The notes under the pieces are model-generated. The model was not told where the DNA came from, did no database searches, and saw only the letters and a program-made list of their open reading frames with translations. The position numbers and the translations under genes were made by a program. From VRUE01 sp963697695 (GTDB lineage: Bacteria > Actinomycetota > Thermoleophilia > Solirubrobacterales > 70-9): a stretch of DNA of 64,000 bases. The stretch covers positions 2,232,001 to 2,296,000 of the forward strand of contig OY969094.1 of NCBI GenBank assembly GCA_963697695.1. The letters are read 5' to 3'. Of this stretch, positions 47,973 to 57,930 are shown one piece after another (positions within the stretch are counted from its first letter, which is position 1; every line of letters starts with the position of its first letter).

Positions 47973-48386
47973 ATGGACGAGCCAAACGGCAACGGAACCG
48001 AGTCCAGGGTCGAGGTCGAGCTGCGTGGCCTCTCGATCTACACCCATCACGGGGTGAGCGACTCCGAGCAGGAGGTCGGCCAGCGGCTCGAGTTCGACGT
48101 CTCCTTCGACGTGCCCGACTGCGACGCGGTGCTCACCGACCGGATCGAGGACACGGTCGACTACGCGGCTGTCTGCGACATCGTCGCCCTCGCCGCCACC
48201 GAGCGCAGCTACCGGACGCTGGAGCGCCTGGCCCAGGTCGTCGGCGAGCGTTTGATGGAGCGCTACGGCTGCGACTCGGTGCGGGTGCGAGCGGCAAAGC
48301 CCGAGCCGCCTCTGCCGCTGGCGATCCAAGAGGTCGCCGTCGAGGTCGTCCACGAGCGCACCGAAGACGAAGCCGAGGAAGCCTGA
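47973..48386 (+). CDS. folB: Dihydroneopterin aldolase
   Basis: 137 residues from the ATG at 47973; the longer open frame upstream is antisense to the preceding gene. LRGLSIYTHHGVSDSEQEVG is the FolB signature with the conserved His-Gly; then DTVDYAAVCDIVALAATE, RLAQVVGERLMERY and VRVRAAKPEPPLPLAIQEVA. It makes 6-hydroxymethyl-dihydropterin from dihydroneopterin. About 10 residues of unconserved N-terminus and an acidic C-terminal tail (ERTEDEAEEA). Confidence 0.93.
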   Translation: MDEPNGNGTESRVEVELRGLSIYTHHGVSDSEQEVGQRLEFDVSFDVPDCDAVLTDRIEDTVDYAAVCDIVALAATERSYRTLERLAQVVGERLMERYGCDSVRVRAAKPEPPLPLAIQEVAVEVVHERTEDEAEEA

Positions 48387-48387
48387 G

Positions 48388-48437
48388 GACGTGCCGTCGG
48401 TTGTGCGCCCACATAGACCTCTTTTCGACGGCACGTC
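48388..48437. repeat. 50-bp palindromic element, family B copy 4
   Basis: Arms GACGTGCCGT and CGACGGCACGTC with at least 12 bp pairing (48388-48399 with 48426-48437), the centre diverged (GCGCCCACA). It exactly fills the folB-folK gap: 1 nt from the folB stop, 3 nt from the folK ATG. Length 50 nt as in the other copies. Confidence 0.85.
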
Positions 48438-48440
48438 CTG

Positions 48441-48944
48441 ATGCGGGTCGGGTACCTGGGGCTCGGGTCTAACGTGGGGGACCGCGAGGCGCATCTCAGG
48501 GCGGCGATCGCGATGCTGCGCGAGCGCGGGGTGGAGGTCGAGGTGGTCTCCTCGACCTATGAGACCGAGCCGGTGGGCGAGGTGCTCGAGCAGCCTGACT
48601 TCCTCAACGCGGCGGTGAGGGTCCGCACCGAGCTCGAGCCGGAGGCGCTGCTCGACCTCTGCAAGGAGATCGAGGCCGCGCGAGGCCGCGCCCTCGACGC
48701 TCCCCGCCACAGCCCGCGGCCGCTCGACGTCGACCTGCTGCTACTCGGAGACCTGGAGCTCGAGACAGAGCGCCTCACCCTGCCTCACCCAGAGGTGAGC
48801 AGCCGCCGCTTCGTCCTCGCTCCCCTGCTCGAGCTCGATCCCGAGCTGAGCCTGCCCGATGGCACGCACCTCGCCGAAGCGCTCGCCGACTTGCCCGAGG
48901 GCCAGCGCGCCGAGCGCGCCGGCACGCTTTCGATTCTTGATTGA
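48441..48944 (+). CDS. folK: 2-amino-4-hydroxy-6-hydroxymethyldihydropteridine pyrophosphokinase
   Basis: 167 residues. GYLGLGSNVGDREAHLRAAI is the N-terminal HPPK motif, STYETEPVGEVLEQPDFLN follows, and RHSPRPLDVDLLLLGDLEL carries the two magnesium-binding Asp residues. LPHPEVSSRRFVLAPLLELDP is the C-terminal substrate-loop block. It transfers pyrophosphate from ATP to the pterin for FolP. Complete. Its initiation region directly follows the family B element. Confidence 0.96.
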   Translation: MRVGYLGLGSNVGDREAHLRAAIAMLRERGVEVEVVSSTYETEPVGEVLEQPDFLNAAVRVRTELEPEALLDLCKEIEAARGRALDAPRHSPRPLDVDLLLLGDLELETERLTLPHPEVSSRRFVLAPLLELDPELSLPDGTHLAEALADLPEGQRAERAGTLSILD

Positions 48945-48979
48945 AGCTTTGTGCCCCCTGTAGGGCACCAAAAGCTTCA
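48942..48979. terminator. Hairpin between convergent folK and GST-like genes
   Basis: TGAAGCTTTGTGCCC (48942-48956) pairs with GGGCAC (48963-48968) and AAAGCTTCA (48971-48979), loop CCTGTA, one 2-nt bulge. It overlaps the folK stop and ends 4 nt before the stop of the opposite gene. The A/T-rich outer part gives a short T run on either strand; a bidirectional terminator is likely. Confidence 0.7.
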
Positions 48980-48982
48980 GCG

Positions 48983-49741
48983 TCAGGCGGTCGTCGCCTG
49001 GGTGCCGCGCAGCGGCTCCAGCCAGGCGGGCGGGAAGATCGGCGGGGCGTCCCCGGCATAGTCGGGGATGACGCGCCTGGCGAAGCTGCCGGCCGGCCGG
49101 GAGTCGATCGCGGGACGCAGGTCCTGCATGGTCATCGCCAGCCGCAGGGAGGGCGCAATCTGGTAGTCGGCGGCATAGAGCTGCTCGCCATTGAGAACCC
49201 CCTGCTCGATCCAGGCGTCGATCCGGTCGAGGAGGCTCGGCAGCAGGGCGAGATCGCGGCGTGCGTTCTCGTCACTGGCCTCGTTGTAGCGGGCGGTGAG
49301 GGCGAGGATCGGATCCGCGGTTGCGACCGCCAGGCCGGCTGGGATTCCCAGCTTCGCCCCCTCCATAAAGCTGCGCAGCGGCGCCTTGTCCTTGCGCAGA
49401 GCCCACCAGATGAGCTGGCGAATCGGGTGCTGGAGCTCCTCGTCGCCGAAGCGCTCGGCCTCTTCGACCGCGCTGCGCTTCTCGGGGTCCTCTGGGAAGA
49501 GCGGCGGCTCGGGCTGGATGCGGTCGAGCTCGCGGGTGATCTCGCGCGAGCCCTGGATCTTGCGCCCGTCGATCTTCAGCGCGGGCACCGTCTGTTTGGG
49601 GAAGCCCATCGAGCGAACCACCAGCTTCTGCATCACCGGGAAGAGATCGGTGCGCTTGAAGGGAATGCCCTTGGCATTCATCATCGCCTGCACCGCAACG
49701 CCCGGATGCGAGCCTGGGATCGTGTAGAGCCGGACCTTCAC
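48983..49741 (-). CDS. Glutathione S-transferase-like protein
   Basis: 252 residues. Thioredoxin-like N-terminal domain: VRLYTIPGSHPGVAVQAMMN, then QTVPALKIDGRKIQGSREIT, the cis-Pro and Ser motif that contacts glutathione in the GST family. The helical C-terminal domain is longer than usual (LLPSLLDRIDAWIEQG, APSLRLAMTMQDLRPAID). Actinobacteria generally use mycothiol rather than glutathione, so the true thiol cofactor is unclear. It is divergent from coaX, with a CGCGAT-A-ATCGCG palindrome between them (49763-49775). Confidence 0.82.
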   Translation of the reverse strand: MKVRLYTIPGSHPGVAVQAMMNAKGIPFKRTDLFPVMQKLVVRSMGFPKQTVPALKIDGRKIQGSREITRELDRIQPEPPLFPEDPEKRSAVEEAERFGDEELQHPIRQLIWWALRKDKAPLRSFMEGAKLGIPAGLAVATADPILALTARYNEASDENARRDLALLPSLLDRIDAWIEQGVLNGEQLYAADYQIAPSLRLAMTMQDLRPAIDSRPAGSFARRVIPDYAGDAPPIFPPAWLEPLRGTQATTA

Positions 49742-49762
49742 CGGCGTCCATCCTAGGCCGTT

Positions 49763-49775
49763 CGCGATAATCGCG
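49763..49775 (+). promoter_or_regulatory. Palindrome and leaderless -10 box of coaX
   Basis: CGCGAT-A-ATCGCG (49763-49775) is a perfect 13-bp palindrome containing GATAAT (49766-49771), which has 6 nt to the coaX GTG at 49778. It may be an operator for coaX and the divergent GST-like gene. Confidence 0.45.
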
Positions 49776-49777
49776 CC

Positions 49778-50542
49778 GTGCTACTCGCAGTGGACGTCGG
49801 CAACACGCAGACGCACCTCGGCGCCTTCGATGGCGAGCGCCTGGTCGAGCACTGGCGTTTTCAGACCCGCTCGGGCGCGACCGGCGACGAGCTGGCGGAG
49901 AGGATCAGCGGCCTCTTCACTCTCTCTGGGATGTCTCTCGCCGACGTCGACGCCGTTTGCGTCTCCTCTGTGGTGCCGCCGCTCGGCTCCCAGTTCGAGC
50001 AGCTGAGCGAGCGCTACCTGCAGGCGAAGTGCCTGACCATCGGACCGGGTCTGAAGACCGGCATGCCGATCCGCATCGACAACCCACTCGAGGTCGGAGC
50101 CGACCGCCTGGTCAACTCGATCGCCGCCTACGAGCGCTTTCAGGACGCCTGCGTCGTCGTCGACTTCGGCACCGGGATCAATATCGATGTCGTCTCCGCC
50201 GAGGGCGAATACCTCGGCGGCGCGATCGGTCCCGGCCTGGAGATCTCCCTCACCGCGCTGATCGACCGGGCCGCCCGCATCACCCGCATCGATCTGGAAG
50301 CGCCGGAAGCCGCGATCGGCCGCTCCAGCCGCGCCGCGATCCAGTCCGGCTTCGTCTTCGGCTTCGCCGGCATGATCGACGGCATCGTCCGCCGCATCGA
50401 AGAGGAACTGAGCCGGCCGCACCTGCTGGCAACCGGGGGCCTGGCCAAGTCGATCGTCCCCTTCACCGAGACGATCGAGGAGGTCGACGACATGCTTACT
50501 CTCAAAGGGTTGAGGTTGATCCATGCGCGGAACCAGGCATGA
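49778..50542 (+). CDS. coaX: Type III pantothenate kinase
   Basis: 254 residues. LLAVDVGNTQTHLGAFDG (phosphate-1 motif of the ASKHA fold), NPLEVGADRLVNSIAAYERF (pantothenate binding), VVVDFGTGINIDVVS (adenosine/phosphate-2), IGPGLEISLTALIDRAARIT. It phosphorylates pantothenate at the first step of CoA synthesis, with ATP and a monovalent cation. GTG start, possibly leaderless. The dus gene starts within its last codons. Confidence 0.96.
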   Translation: MLLAVDVGNTQTHLGAFDGERLVEHWRFQTRSGATGDELAERISGLFTLSGMSLADVDAVCVSSVVPPLGSQFEQLSERYLQAKCLTIGPGLKTGMPIRIDNPLEVGADRLVNSIAAYERFQDACVVVDFGTGINIDVVSAEGEYLGGAIGPGLEISLTALIDRAARITRIDLEAPEAAIGRSSRAAIQSGFVFGFAGMIDGIVRRIEEELSRPHLLATGGLAKSIVPFTETIEEVDDMLTLKGLRLIHARNQA

Positions 50543-51518
50543 GCTGACCGATCCTTTCCGGATCGCCCACATCGAGATCCCCAACCGGGTTCTGCTCGCG
50601 CCGCTGGCTGGGATCGGCAACTGGTTCGTACGCCTGCAGGCGAAGCGGCATGGGGCCGGTCTGGCGGTCTCGGAGATGGTCTCCAGCTTTGGCCTGCACC
50701 ATCGCAACGAGCGCACCCTGCGCGAGCTGATGCGGATCCACCCCGACGAGCACCCGGTCTCGGTGCAGCTCTTCGGCCACGACGCCGAGGTGATGCGCTC
50801 CGGTGCGGCAGTCGCCGCTGAGGCCGGGGCCGACCTGATCGACATCAACATGGGTTGTCCGGTGCGCAAGGTCCGCCGCACCGGCGCCGGGGCCGAGCTG
50901 CTTCGCGACCACGAGCTGGCTCTGGCGCTGGCCCGCGGTGCCGCCGAGGGAAGCGGGTTGCCGGTGAGCGTCAAGCTGCGCTCCGGAATCGAAGCGGGGG
51001 ACCGTTCCGGCTTCGACTTGGCCATTCGCCTCGCCGAGGAGGCCGGCGTCGCCGCGATCGCCTTCCATCCCCGCGCCGCCACCGTCGGCCACAAAGGAAC
51101 TCCCGACTACGCGCTGACCCGCGAACTGGCCGACCGGATCGACGTCCCGGTGATCGTCTCCGGCGGCCTCAAGGATGCCGCTGCTGCGCGCTTCGCCTAC
51201 GAGGAGTCCGGCGCCGACGCGGTGATGATCGCGCGGGGATCGCTCGGCAACCCCTGGGTGTTCGAGGAATTGACCGGACGGCGGAATGTGCCCCCCGATC
51301 GGCCCGAGATGGTCGAGGAGCTGCTCTGGGTCGTCGACCGCGCCGAGGAGCACCTGGGGGAGGAGCGCGCCACCCGTTACCTGCGCAAGTTCTACCCCTG
51401 GTACATGGGTTCGCTCGACGCTTCGCCTGAGCTCGCCGACGAGCTGCAGCGCAGCGCCGATCTGCCCCGGGCCAGGCATCTGATTCGCGGTTTGGCCGCT
51501 TCGGCGCCCTCGCTATAA
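50523..51518 (+). CDS. dus: tRNA-dihydrouridine synthase
   Basis: 331 residues. FMN-dependent reduction of uridines in tRNA. RVLLAPLAGIGNWFVRLQAK, SVQLFGHDAEVMRSGA, ADLIDINMGCPVRKVRRTGAG with the catalytic Cys, IAFHPRAATVGHKGTPDYAL, IVSGGLKDAAAARF, IARGSLGNPWVFEEL: all standard Dus motifs (DusB/NifR3-like). The ATG at 50523 overlaps the coaX end by 20 nt, implying translational coupling. Its stop codon overlaps the TATAAT of the greA promoter. Confidence 0.95.
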   Translation: MRGTRHELTDPFRIAHIEIPNRVLLAPLAGIGNWFVRLQAKRHGAGLAVSEMVSSFGLHHRNERTLRELMRIHPDEHPVSVQLFGHDAEVMRSGAAVAAEAGADLIDINMGCPVRKVRRTGAGAELLRDHELALALARGAAEGSGLPVSVKLRSGIEAGDRSGFDLAIRLAEEAGVAAIAFHPRAATVGHKGTPDYALTRELADRIDVPVIVSGGLKDAAAARFAYEESGADAVMIARGSLGNPWVFEELTGRRNVPPDRPEMVEELLWVVDRAEEHLGEERATRYLRKFYPWYMGSLDASPELADELQRSADLPRARHLIRGLAASAPSL

Positions 51519-51519
51519 T
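51491..51519 (+). promoter_or_regulatory. Promoter of greA at the dus stop codon
   Basis: TTTGGC (51491-51496), 17-bp spacer, TATAAT (51514-51519), a full-consensus -10. The hexamer contains the dus stop codon. The transcription start should be near 51526, about 100 nt before the greA GTG. Confidence 0.6.
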
Positions 51520-51532
51520 CCCGCGACTTCCT

Positions 51533-51576
51533 GCCCTGGTGTGGTGACTTAGTGATCGCCGCACCCGGGCGTTTTT
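51533..51576 (+). terminator. Intrinsic terminator in the greA leader (attenuator candidate)
   Basis: Stem GCCCTGGTGTGG (51533-51544) with CCGCACCCGGGC (51559-51570), 10 of 12 Watson-Crick plus one G-U, then GTTTTTG. It follows the greA -10 box by only 14 nt and precedes the greA start by 53 nt. Ordinary termination of the dus operon is the simple reading; leader attenuation, as known for E. coli greA (GraL), is the interesting one. Confidence 0.7.
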
Positions 51577-51628
51577 GGGTCTAGGAGCCGTTCCCAGCAG
51601 TTTCACCAAGCAAAGCGAGGTCAGGCCA

Positions 51629-52108
51629 GTGAGTCGCCAGTCCGTAATCACCCCCGAGGGTCTCGAGAAGCTCAAGGAGGAGATAGATCACCTCTCCACC
51701 GTGAAGCGGCGCGAGGTCGCCGAGCGGATCAAGGAGGCGCGTGAGTTCGGCGACATCTCCGAGAACGCCGAGTACGACGACGCCAAGAACGAGCAGGCGC
51801 TGCTCGAGCAGCGGATCGCCCAGCTCGAAGAGAGGCTGCGCCGTGCCACCGTGATCGACGAGAAGGGTCTCGGCACGGACGAGGTTCAGTTCGGCTCGAT
51901 CGTCCACGTCAAGGACCAGAAGACAGGCGACTCGCAGAAGTTCCAGATCGTCGGCTCGACCGAGGCCGACCCGCTGGAGCACAAGCTCTCCAACGAGTCG
52001 CCGATCGGCAAAGCCCTGGTCGGCCGCAAACGCAACGACGTGGTCACCGTCGAGGTGCCCAGGGGCCCCAAGAAGAAATTGAAGATTACGAAGATCGAGA
52101 CGGCCTGA
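51629..52108 (+). CDS. greA: Transcription elongation factor GreA
   Basis: 159 residues from the GTG at 51629 (MSRQSVITPEGLEKLKEEID); the open frame from 51575 runs through the terminator. The N-terminal coiled coil (ISENAEYDDAKNEQALLEQR) has the two acidic tip residues (Asp/Glu in SENAEYDDAK) that stimulate RNA polymerase transcript cleavage; the C-terminal FKBP-like domain is VQFGSIVHVKDQKTGDSQKF, then ESPIGKALVGRKRNDVVTVE. Standard length. Rescues backtracked polymerase. Confidence 0.95.
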   Translation: MSRQSVITPEGLEKLKEEIDHLSTVKRREVAERIKEAREFGDISENAEYDDAKNEQALLEQRIAQLEERLRRATVIDEKGLGTDEVQFGSIVHVKDQKTGDSQKFQIVGSTEADPLEHKLSNESPIGKALVGRKRNDVVTVEVPRGPKKKLKITKIETA

Positions 52109-52221
52109 GCCGATCCCGGTAGGGGTTCCACTTAACTTTTTCGGTGAAACGTTTTGTCGCTGACGCCGCGAGGTCGACGACGAAAAAGTACAAGACGTTC
52201 CACCCCTACCGGGATCGGCTC
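52107..52221. repeat. Long-stem palindromic element, family C copy 2
   Basis: Perfect 20-bp arms (52107-52126 with 52202-52221) around a 75-nt loop. The loop has a second perfect 9-bp stem ACTTTTTCG/CGAAAAAGT (52135-52143 with 52181-52189) and a GTCG/CGAC pairing within. The 20-nt block at 52118-52137 (GGTAGGGGTTCCACTTAACT) matches family C copy 1 with one change. It overlaps the greA stop and precedes lysS by 29 nt. Confidence 0.85.
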
Positions 52222-52250
52222 TCTGCGCCCCGATAGGCTCGCACGCGTTC

Positions 52251-53729
52251 ATGAGTGGGACTGATCAGCCAGAGCTTTCAGACGTTCTTCGCGACCGCCG
52301 GCAGAAGCTCGAACGGTTGCGGGAGGCGGGGATCGATCCGTTCCCGCCGGAGTTCGGCGAACGCGAGGACATCGCCGAGGTACGTGCCGCCCACGAGGGA
52401 CTGGCGCCGGGGATCGAGACCGACTCGCGCCACCGGGTTGCTGGGCGGCTGATCGGCCGTCGCGGACACGGCAAGGCCTGCTTTCTCGACCTGCGCGACG
52501 CGAGCGGCCAGATCCAGCTGCACGCACGCGAGGACCTGCTTGGCGAGGAGGCTTACGAGGTCCTCGTCGACCTCGACCTCGGCGACATCATCGGCGTCGA
52601 GGGGACGGCGCTGGCAACGCGACGGGGCGGTGAGCTCTCGCTGGCGATCGATCGCTGGCGCCTGCTTGCCAAGAGCCTGCGGCCACCCCCCGACAAGTTC
52701 CACGGGCTGGAGGACGTCGAGACCCGCTACCGCCGGCGCGAGCTCGATCTGGTCGCCAACGAGGAGAGCCGCCGGCTCTTCGCTTTGCGGGCCCGCACGG
52801 TCAGCGAGGTTCGGCGCTGGCTCGACGAACGCGGTTTCGTCGAGGTCGAGACGCCGGTCCTGCAGCCGCTCTACGGCGGCGCCCTCGCCCGGCCCTTCAC
52901 CACCCACCACAACGCGCTCGACCGCGACCTCTACCTGCGCATCGCCACCGAGCTCTACCTCAAGCGCCTCGTCGTCGGCGGCATCGATCGCGTCTACGAG
53001 CTGGGCAAGGACTTCCGCAACGAGGGCGTCTCGCACAAGCACAACCCCGAGTTCACGATGCTCGAGTGGTACGAGGCCTGCTCCGACTACGAGGACACTG
53101 CCCACAAGGTGGAGCTGATGGTCGCCGAGGTCGCCGAGCGCGTTCTCGGCACGACCAAGGTCGAGCGCGGCGAGGTGACGATCGACTTCGCTCCGCCCTG
53201 GAAACGGGTCACCTTTCGCAACGCGATCCGCGAGCGCTCGGGAATCGACATCGCCGAGCACCCGACCCGCGAGGCTCTGGCCGATGCGATGGGGGTCAAG
53301 CCCGATCCGGAGGAGGGTTGGGGCAAGCTGGTCGACGGCCTGCTCTCCAAGGCGGTCGAGCCGGAGCTGATCCAGCCGACCTTTGTTCTCGACTACCCGG
53401 TCGAGCTCTCACCCTTTGCCAAGTCGCACCGCTCCGAGGAGGGGCTGGTCGAGCGCTTCGAGGCGTTCGCCGGCGGCATGGAGATCGCCAACGGATTCAG
53501 CGAGCTCAACGACCCCGACGAGCAGCGGCGCCGCTTCGAGCAGCAGGCGGCGGAGCTTGCTCGTGGGGACGAAGAGGCCCAGCCCTACGACGAGGCGTTC
53601 GTCGAGGCCCTGGAGCAGGGGATGCCGCCGACGGGCGGGGTCGGAATCGGAATCGACCGCCTGGTGATGCTGTTGACCGGCGCTCGCAGCCTGCGCGAGG
53701 TGGTTCTATTCCCCGCGATGCGCTCCTGA
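52251..53729 (+). CDS. lysS: Lysyl-tRNA synthetase, class II
   Basis: 492 residues. N-terminal OB fold anticodon-binding domain (VAGRLIGRRGHGKACFLDLR), class II motif 1 (RGFVEVETPVLQPLYGGALA), motif 2 (ELGKDFRNEGVSHKHNPEFT), motif 3 (GVGIGIDRLVMLLTGARSLR). It charges tRNA-Lys. TAGGCT lies 11 nt before the ATG, so the leader may be very short. Complete length. Confidence 0.97.
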   Translation: MSGTDQPELSDVLRDRRQKLERLREAGIDPFPPEFGEREDIAEVRAAHEGLAPGIETDSRHRVAGRLIGRRGHGKACFLDLRDASGQIQLHAREDLLGEEAYEVLVDLDLGDIIGVEGTALATRRGGELSLAIDRWRLLAKSLRPPPDKFHGLEDVETRYRRRELDLVANEESRRLFALRARTVSEVRRWLDERGFVEVETPVLQPLYGGALARPFTTHHNALDRDLYLRIATELYLKRLVVGGIDRVYELGKDFRNEGVSHKHNPEFTMLEWYEACSDYEDTAHKVELMVAEVAERVLGTTKVERGEVTIDFAPPWKRVTFRNAIRERSGIDIAEHPTREALADAMGVKPDPEEGWGKLVDGLLSKAVEPELIQPTFVLDYPVELSPFAKSHRSEEGLVERFEAFAGGMEIANGFSELNDPDEQRRRFEQQAAELARGDEEAQPYDEAFVEALEQGMPPTGGVGIGIDRLVMLLTGARSLREVVLFPAMRS

Positions 53730-53761
53730 GCAGGCCAAAAGGCCGCTCTGAGCGACTTTTT
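53728..53761 (+). terminator. Probable terminator after lysS
   Basis: GAGC-A-GGCC-AAAA-GGCC-GCTC (53728-53748) is an 8-bp stem with a 1-nt bulge overlapping the lysS stop; a run of five T at 53757-53761 follows after 8 nt. Slightly loose geometry, so probable rather than certain. Confidence 0.6.
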
Positions 53762-53787
53762 GCGTCCCGTGGCCGGAGTGGCGCTCT

Positions 53788-53846
53788 CGGTATCGTGTAA
53801 AGCGCACATGGATGCCTCCCGATAACCGAAGGGCATCTGCCGATAC
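53788..53846 (+). promoter_or_regulatory. Nested hairpin in the clpC leader
   Basis: Outer pairing GTATCG/CGATAC (53790-53795 with 53841-53846) encloses GATGCC/GGCATC (53811-53816 with 53832-53837). It lies 40-100 nt before the clpC start. I found no HrcA CIRCE or clear CtsR/ClgR box. It may be a leader RNA or part of the promoter region. Confidence 0.4.
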
Positions 53847-53885
53847 TTACTCACGCCTTGCGAGTTGAGTAGATAGAGAGGCTTT

Positions 53886-56477
<2,592 letters not shown>

Positions 56478-56492
56478 TCGGCGCGGCACAGG

Positions 56493-57626
56493 GTGAGAGA
56501 GCCCGGCGCTAGCGCGGTCGGCACCTGGAGCGGCGGCCGCTTCCTCCACTTCGGCGAAGCAATCGAGGAGGAGAGGTTGCAGGCGCTGCTGCGGCCCGGC
56601 GATGGCATCGAGACCGTGCTCAGCGCCGACGCCTACGGCCAGGGCGAGGCGGACCGGGTTCTCGGGCGAGCGCTGGAAGGCGTTGCCCGCGACGAGTACT
56701 GCCTGGTCGGCGCCGTCGGCCACGACTTCTACGAGGGCGAGCGGGACGGTCCCAGGGGGTTCCCCCGCTTCACCGACCCTCGCCTGCGCGGCGAGGCCGA
56801 CTATGCCGCCTACCTGCGCATGGCCACCGAGCGCAGCCTGGAGCGGATCGGCACCGATCGCTTCGACCTGCTGCTGCTGCACAACCCCGACCGCACCGGC
56901 TACTCGAACGAGGTGGTCTGGGACGGGATGGCGGCCCTGCGGGGGGCGGGCCTGGCCTCCCAGATCGGCGTCGCGCCCGGTCCCGCGAATGGCTTCACCC
57001 TCGACCTGATCGCCTGCTTGGAGCGCTTCGGCGAGCGGATCGACTGGGCGATGATCATCCTCAACCCCTTCGAGCCCTGGCCCGGCGAGCTCTGCCTCGA
57101 CGCTGCCGAGCGCCACGGGGTGAAGACGATCACCCGCGTGGTCGACTACGGCGGCCTCTTCTGGGGCGACCTGCGCCGGGGGGCGGAGCTGGCCAGGGGA
57201 GACCACCGGGCTTTCCGTCCCGACGGCTGGATCGACATCGGCCTCGAGAAGCTGGACCATGTGCTGCCGATCGCCGAGCGGGCCGGGCTGACGCCGATCC
57301 AGCTCGCCTGCCAGTGGAACCTCGCTCACCCCTCGGTCGAGTGCGTCGTTCCGACCTTGATCCAGGAGGCCGGCCCGGAAGCCCGCCCGATCGAGGAGAA
57401 GCGGGCGGAACTGGCGGCGCTGCCTGCAGAGATCCTGCTCAGCGAGGCAGAGGTCGAGGAGATCCGGGCGATCGGTGACAACACGGGCAGCATGGCCCTG
57501 AAGGGCGCCAACCCCCAGCATGAGGGCGAGGAGCGCCCAGATCGCTGGCACCTCACCGAGGAGCTCGCCGAGGTCGGGGCCCGCTGGCACATCGACCCCA
57601 CCCGCGACCTGATCGCAACTCCCTAG
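56493..57626 (+). CDS. Aldo/keto reductase
   Basis: 377 residues, TIM-barrel NAD(P)H-dependent reductase. The catalytic tetrad is readable: Asp in SADAYGQGEAD, Tyr in the same motif, then KK-equivalent weak, and LLLHNPDRTGYSN; AKR signatures ATERSLERIGTDRFDLLLLH, QIGVAPGPANGFTLD, LQACQWNLAHPSVECVVP in slightly altered form. Tail residues (PDRWHLTEELAEVG) are unusual. GTG start 13 nt after the clpC stop, so probably co-transcribed. Substrate unknown; the tetrad Lys is not obvious, so activity is not certain. Confidence 0.82.
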   Translation: MREPGASAVGTWSGGRFLHFGEAIEEERLQALLRPGDGIETVLSADAYGQGEADRVLGRALEGVARDEYCLVGAVGHDFYEGERDGPRGFPRFTDPRLRGEADYAAYLRMATERSLERIGTDRFDLLLLHNPDRTGYSNEVVWDGMAALRGAGLASQIGVAPGPANGFTLDLIACLERFGERIDWAMIILNPFEPWPGELCLDAAERHGVKTITRVVDYGGLFWGDLRRGAELARGDHRAFRPDGWIDIGLEKLDHVLPIAERAGLTPIQLACQWNLAHPSVECVVPTLIQEAGPEARPIEEKRAELAALPAEILLSEAEVEEIRAIGDNTGSMALKGANPQHEGEERPDRWHLTEELAEVGARWHIDPTRDLIATP

Positions 57627-57639
57627 AAACCCAGCCGTT

Positions 57640-57745
57640 AGAGGGATCGGGTGCCCCTCCCCTGGAGACCGTTGCGCAGCAGATCCGTAACTCAGCTTCG
57701 AGGCGTGGTCCCAGAGCCTCCAGGAGAGGGGCACCCGATCCCTCT
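57640..57745. repeat. Long-stem palindromic element, family A copy 2
   Basis: 28-bp arms (57640-57667 with 57718-57745) with one mismatch and a 50-nt loop. It holds CCGTTGCGCAGCAGATC (from 57669) and the far-side GTGGTCCCAGAGCC motif. It starts 13 nt after the aldo/keto reductase stop. With copy 3 it fills most of the 304-nt gap 57627-57930. Confidence 0.9.
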
Positions 57746-57789
57746 TGCCACTGCGGGTTCGCGTTGTGCCACGAGCTGGTGACCGGAGC

Positions 57790-57892
57790 GGGGCCGGGGG
57801 GACCCCTCCACTGGAGGCTCTGGGACCACGAGCCGAATCGCCTCTGACGATCTGCTGCGCAACGGTCTCCAGGGGAGGGGTCCCCCGGCCCC
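57790..57892. repeat. Long-stem palindromic element, family A copy 3 (inverted)
   Basis: Arms 57790-57816 with 57867-57892 (one bulge, one mismatch), 50-nt loop. The minus-strand loop has the same start ACCGTTGCGCAGCAGATC and end GTGGTCCCAGAGC as copy 2, in reverse orientation. The two copies are head-to-head inverted, 44 nt apart. It ends 38 nt before the MFS start. Confidence 0.9.
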
Positions 57893-57917
57893 TCCCACTC
57901 ACGACCTCCGAGCTTCA

Positions 57918-57923
57918 TAGGCT
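57918..57923 (+). promoter_or_regulatory. Leaderless -10 box of the MFS transporter gene
   Basis: TAGGCT 7 nt before the GTG at 57931; upstream of it is the family A element. Confidence 0.5.
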
Positions 57924-57930
57924 GCGGCGC

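Noticed and set aside
57745..57930. An earlier MFS start at 57745
   Set aside because: It would translate through the hairpin element. The family's N-terminus begins near 57931.
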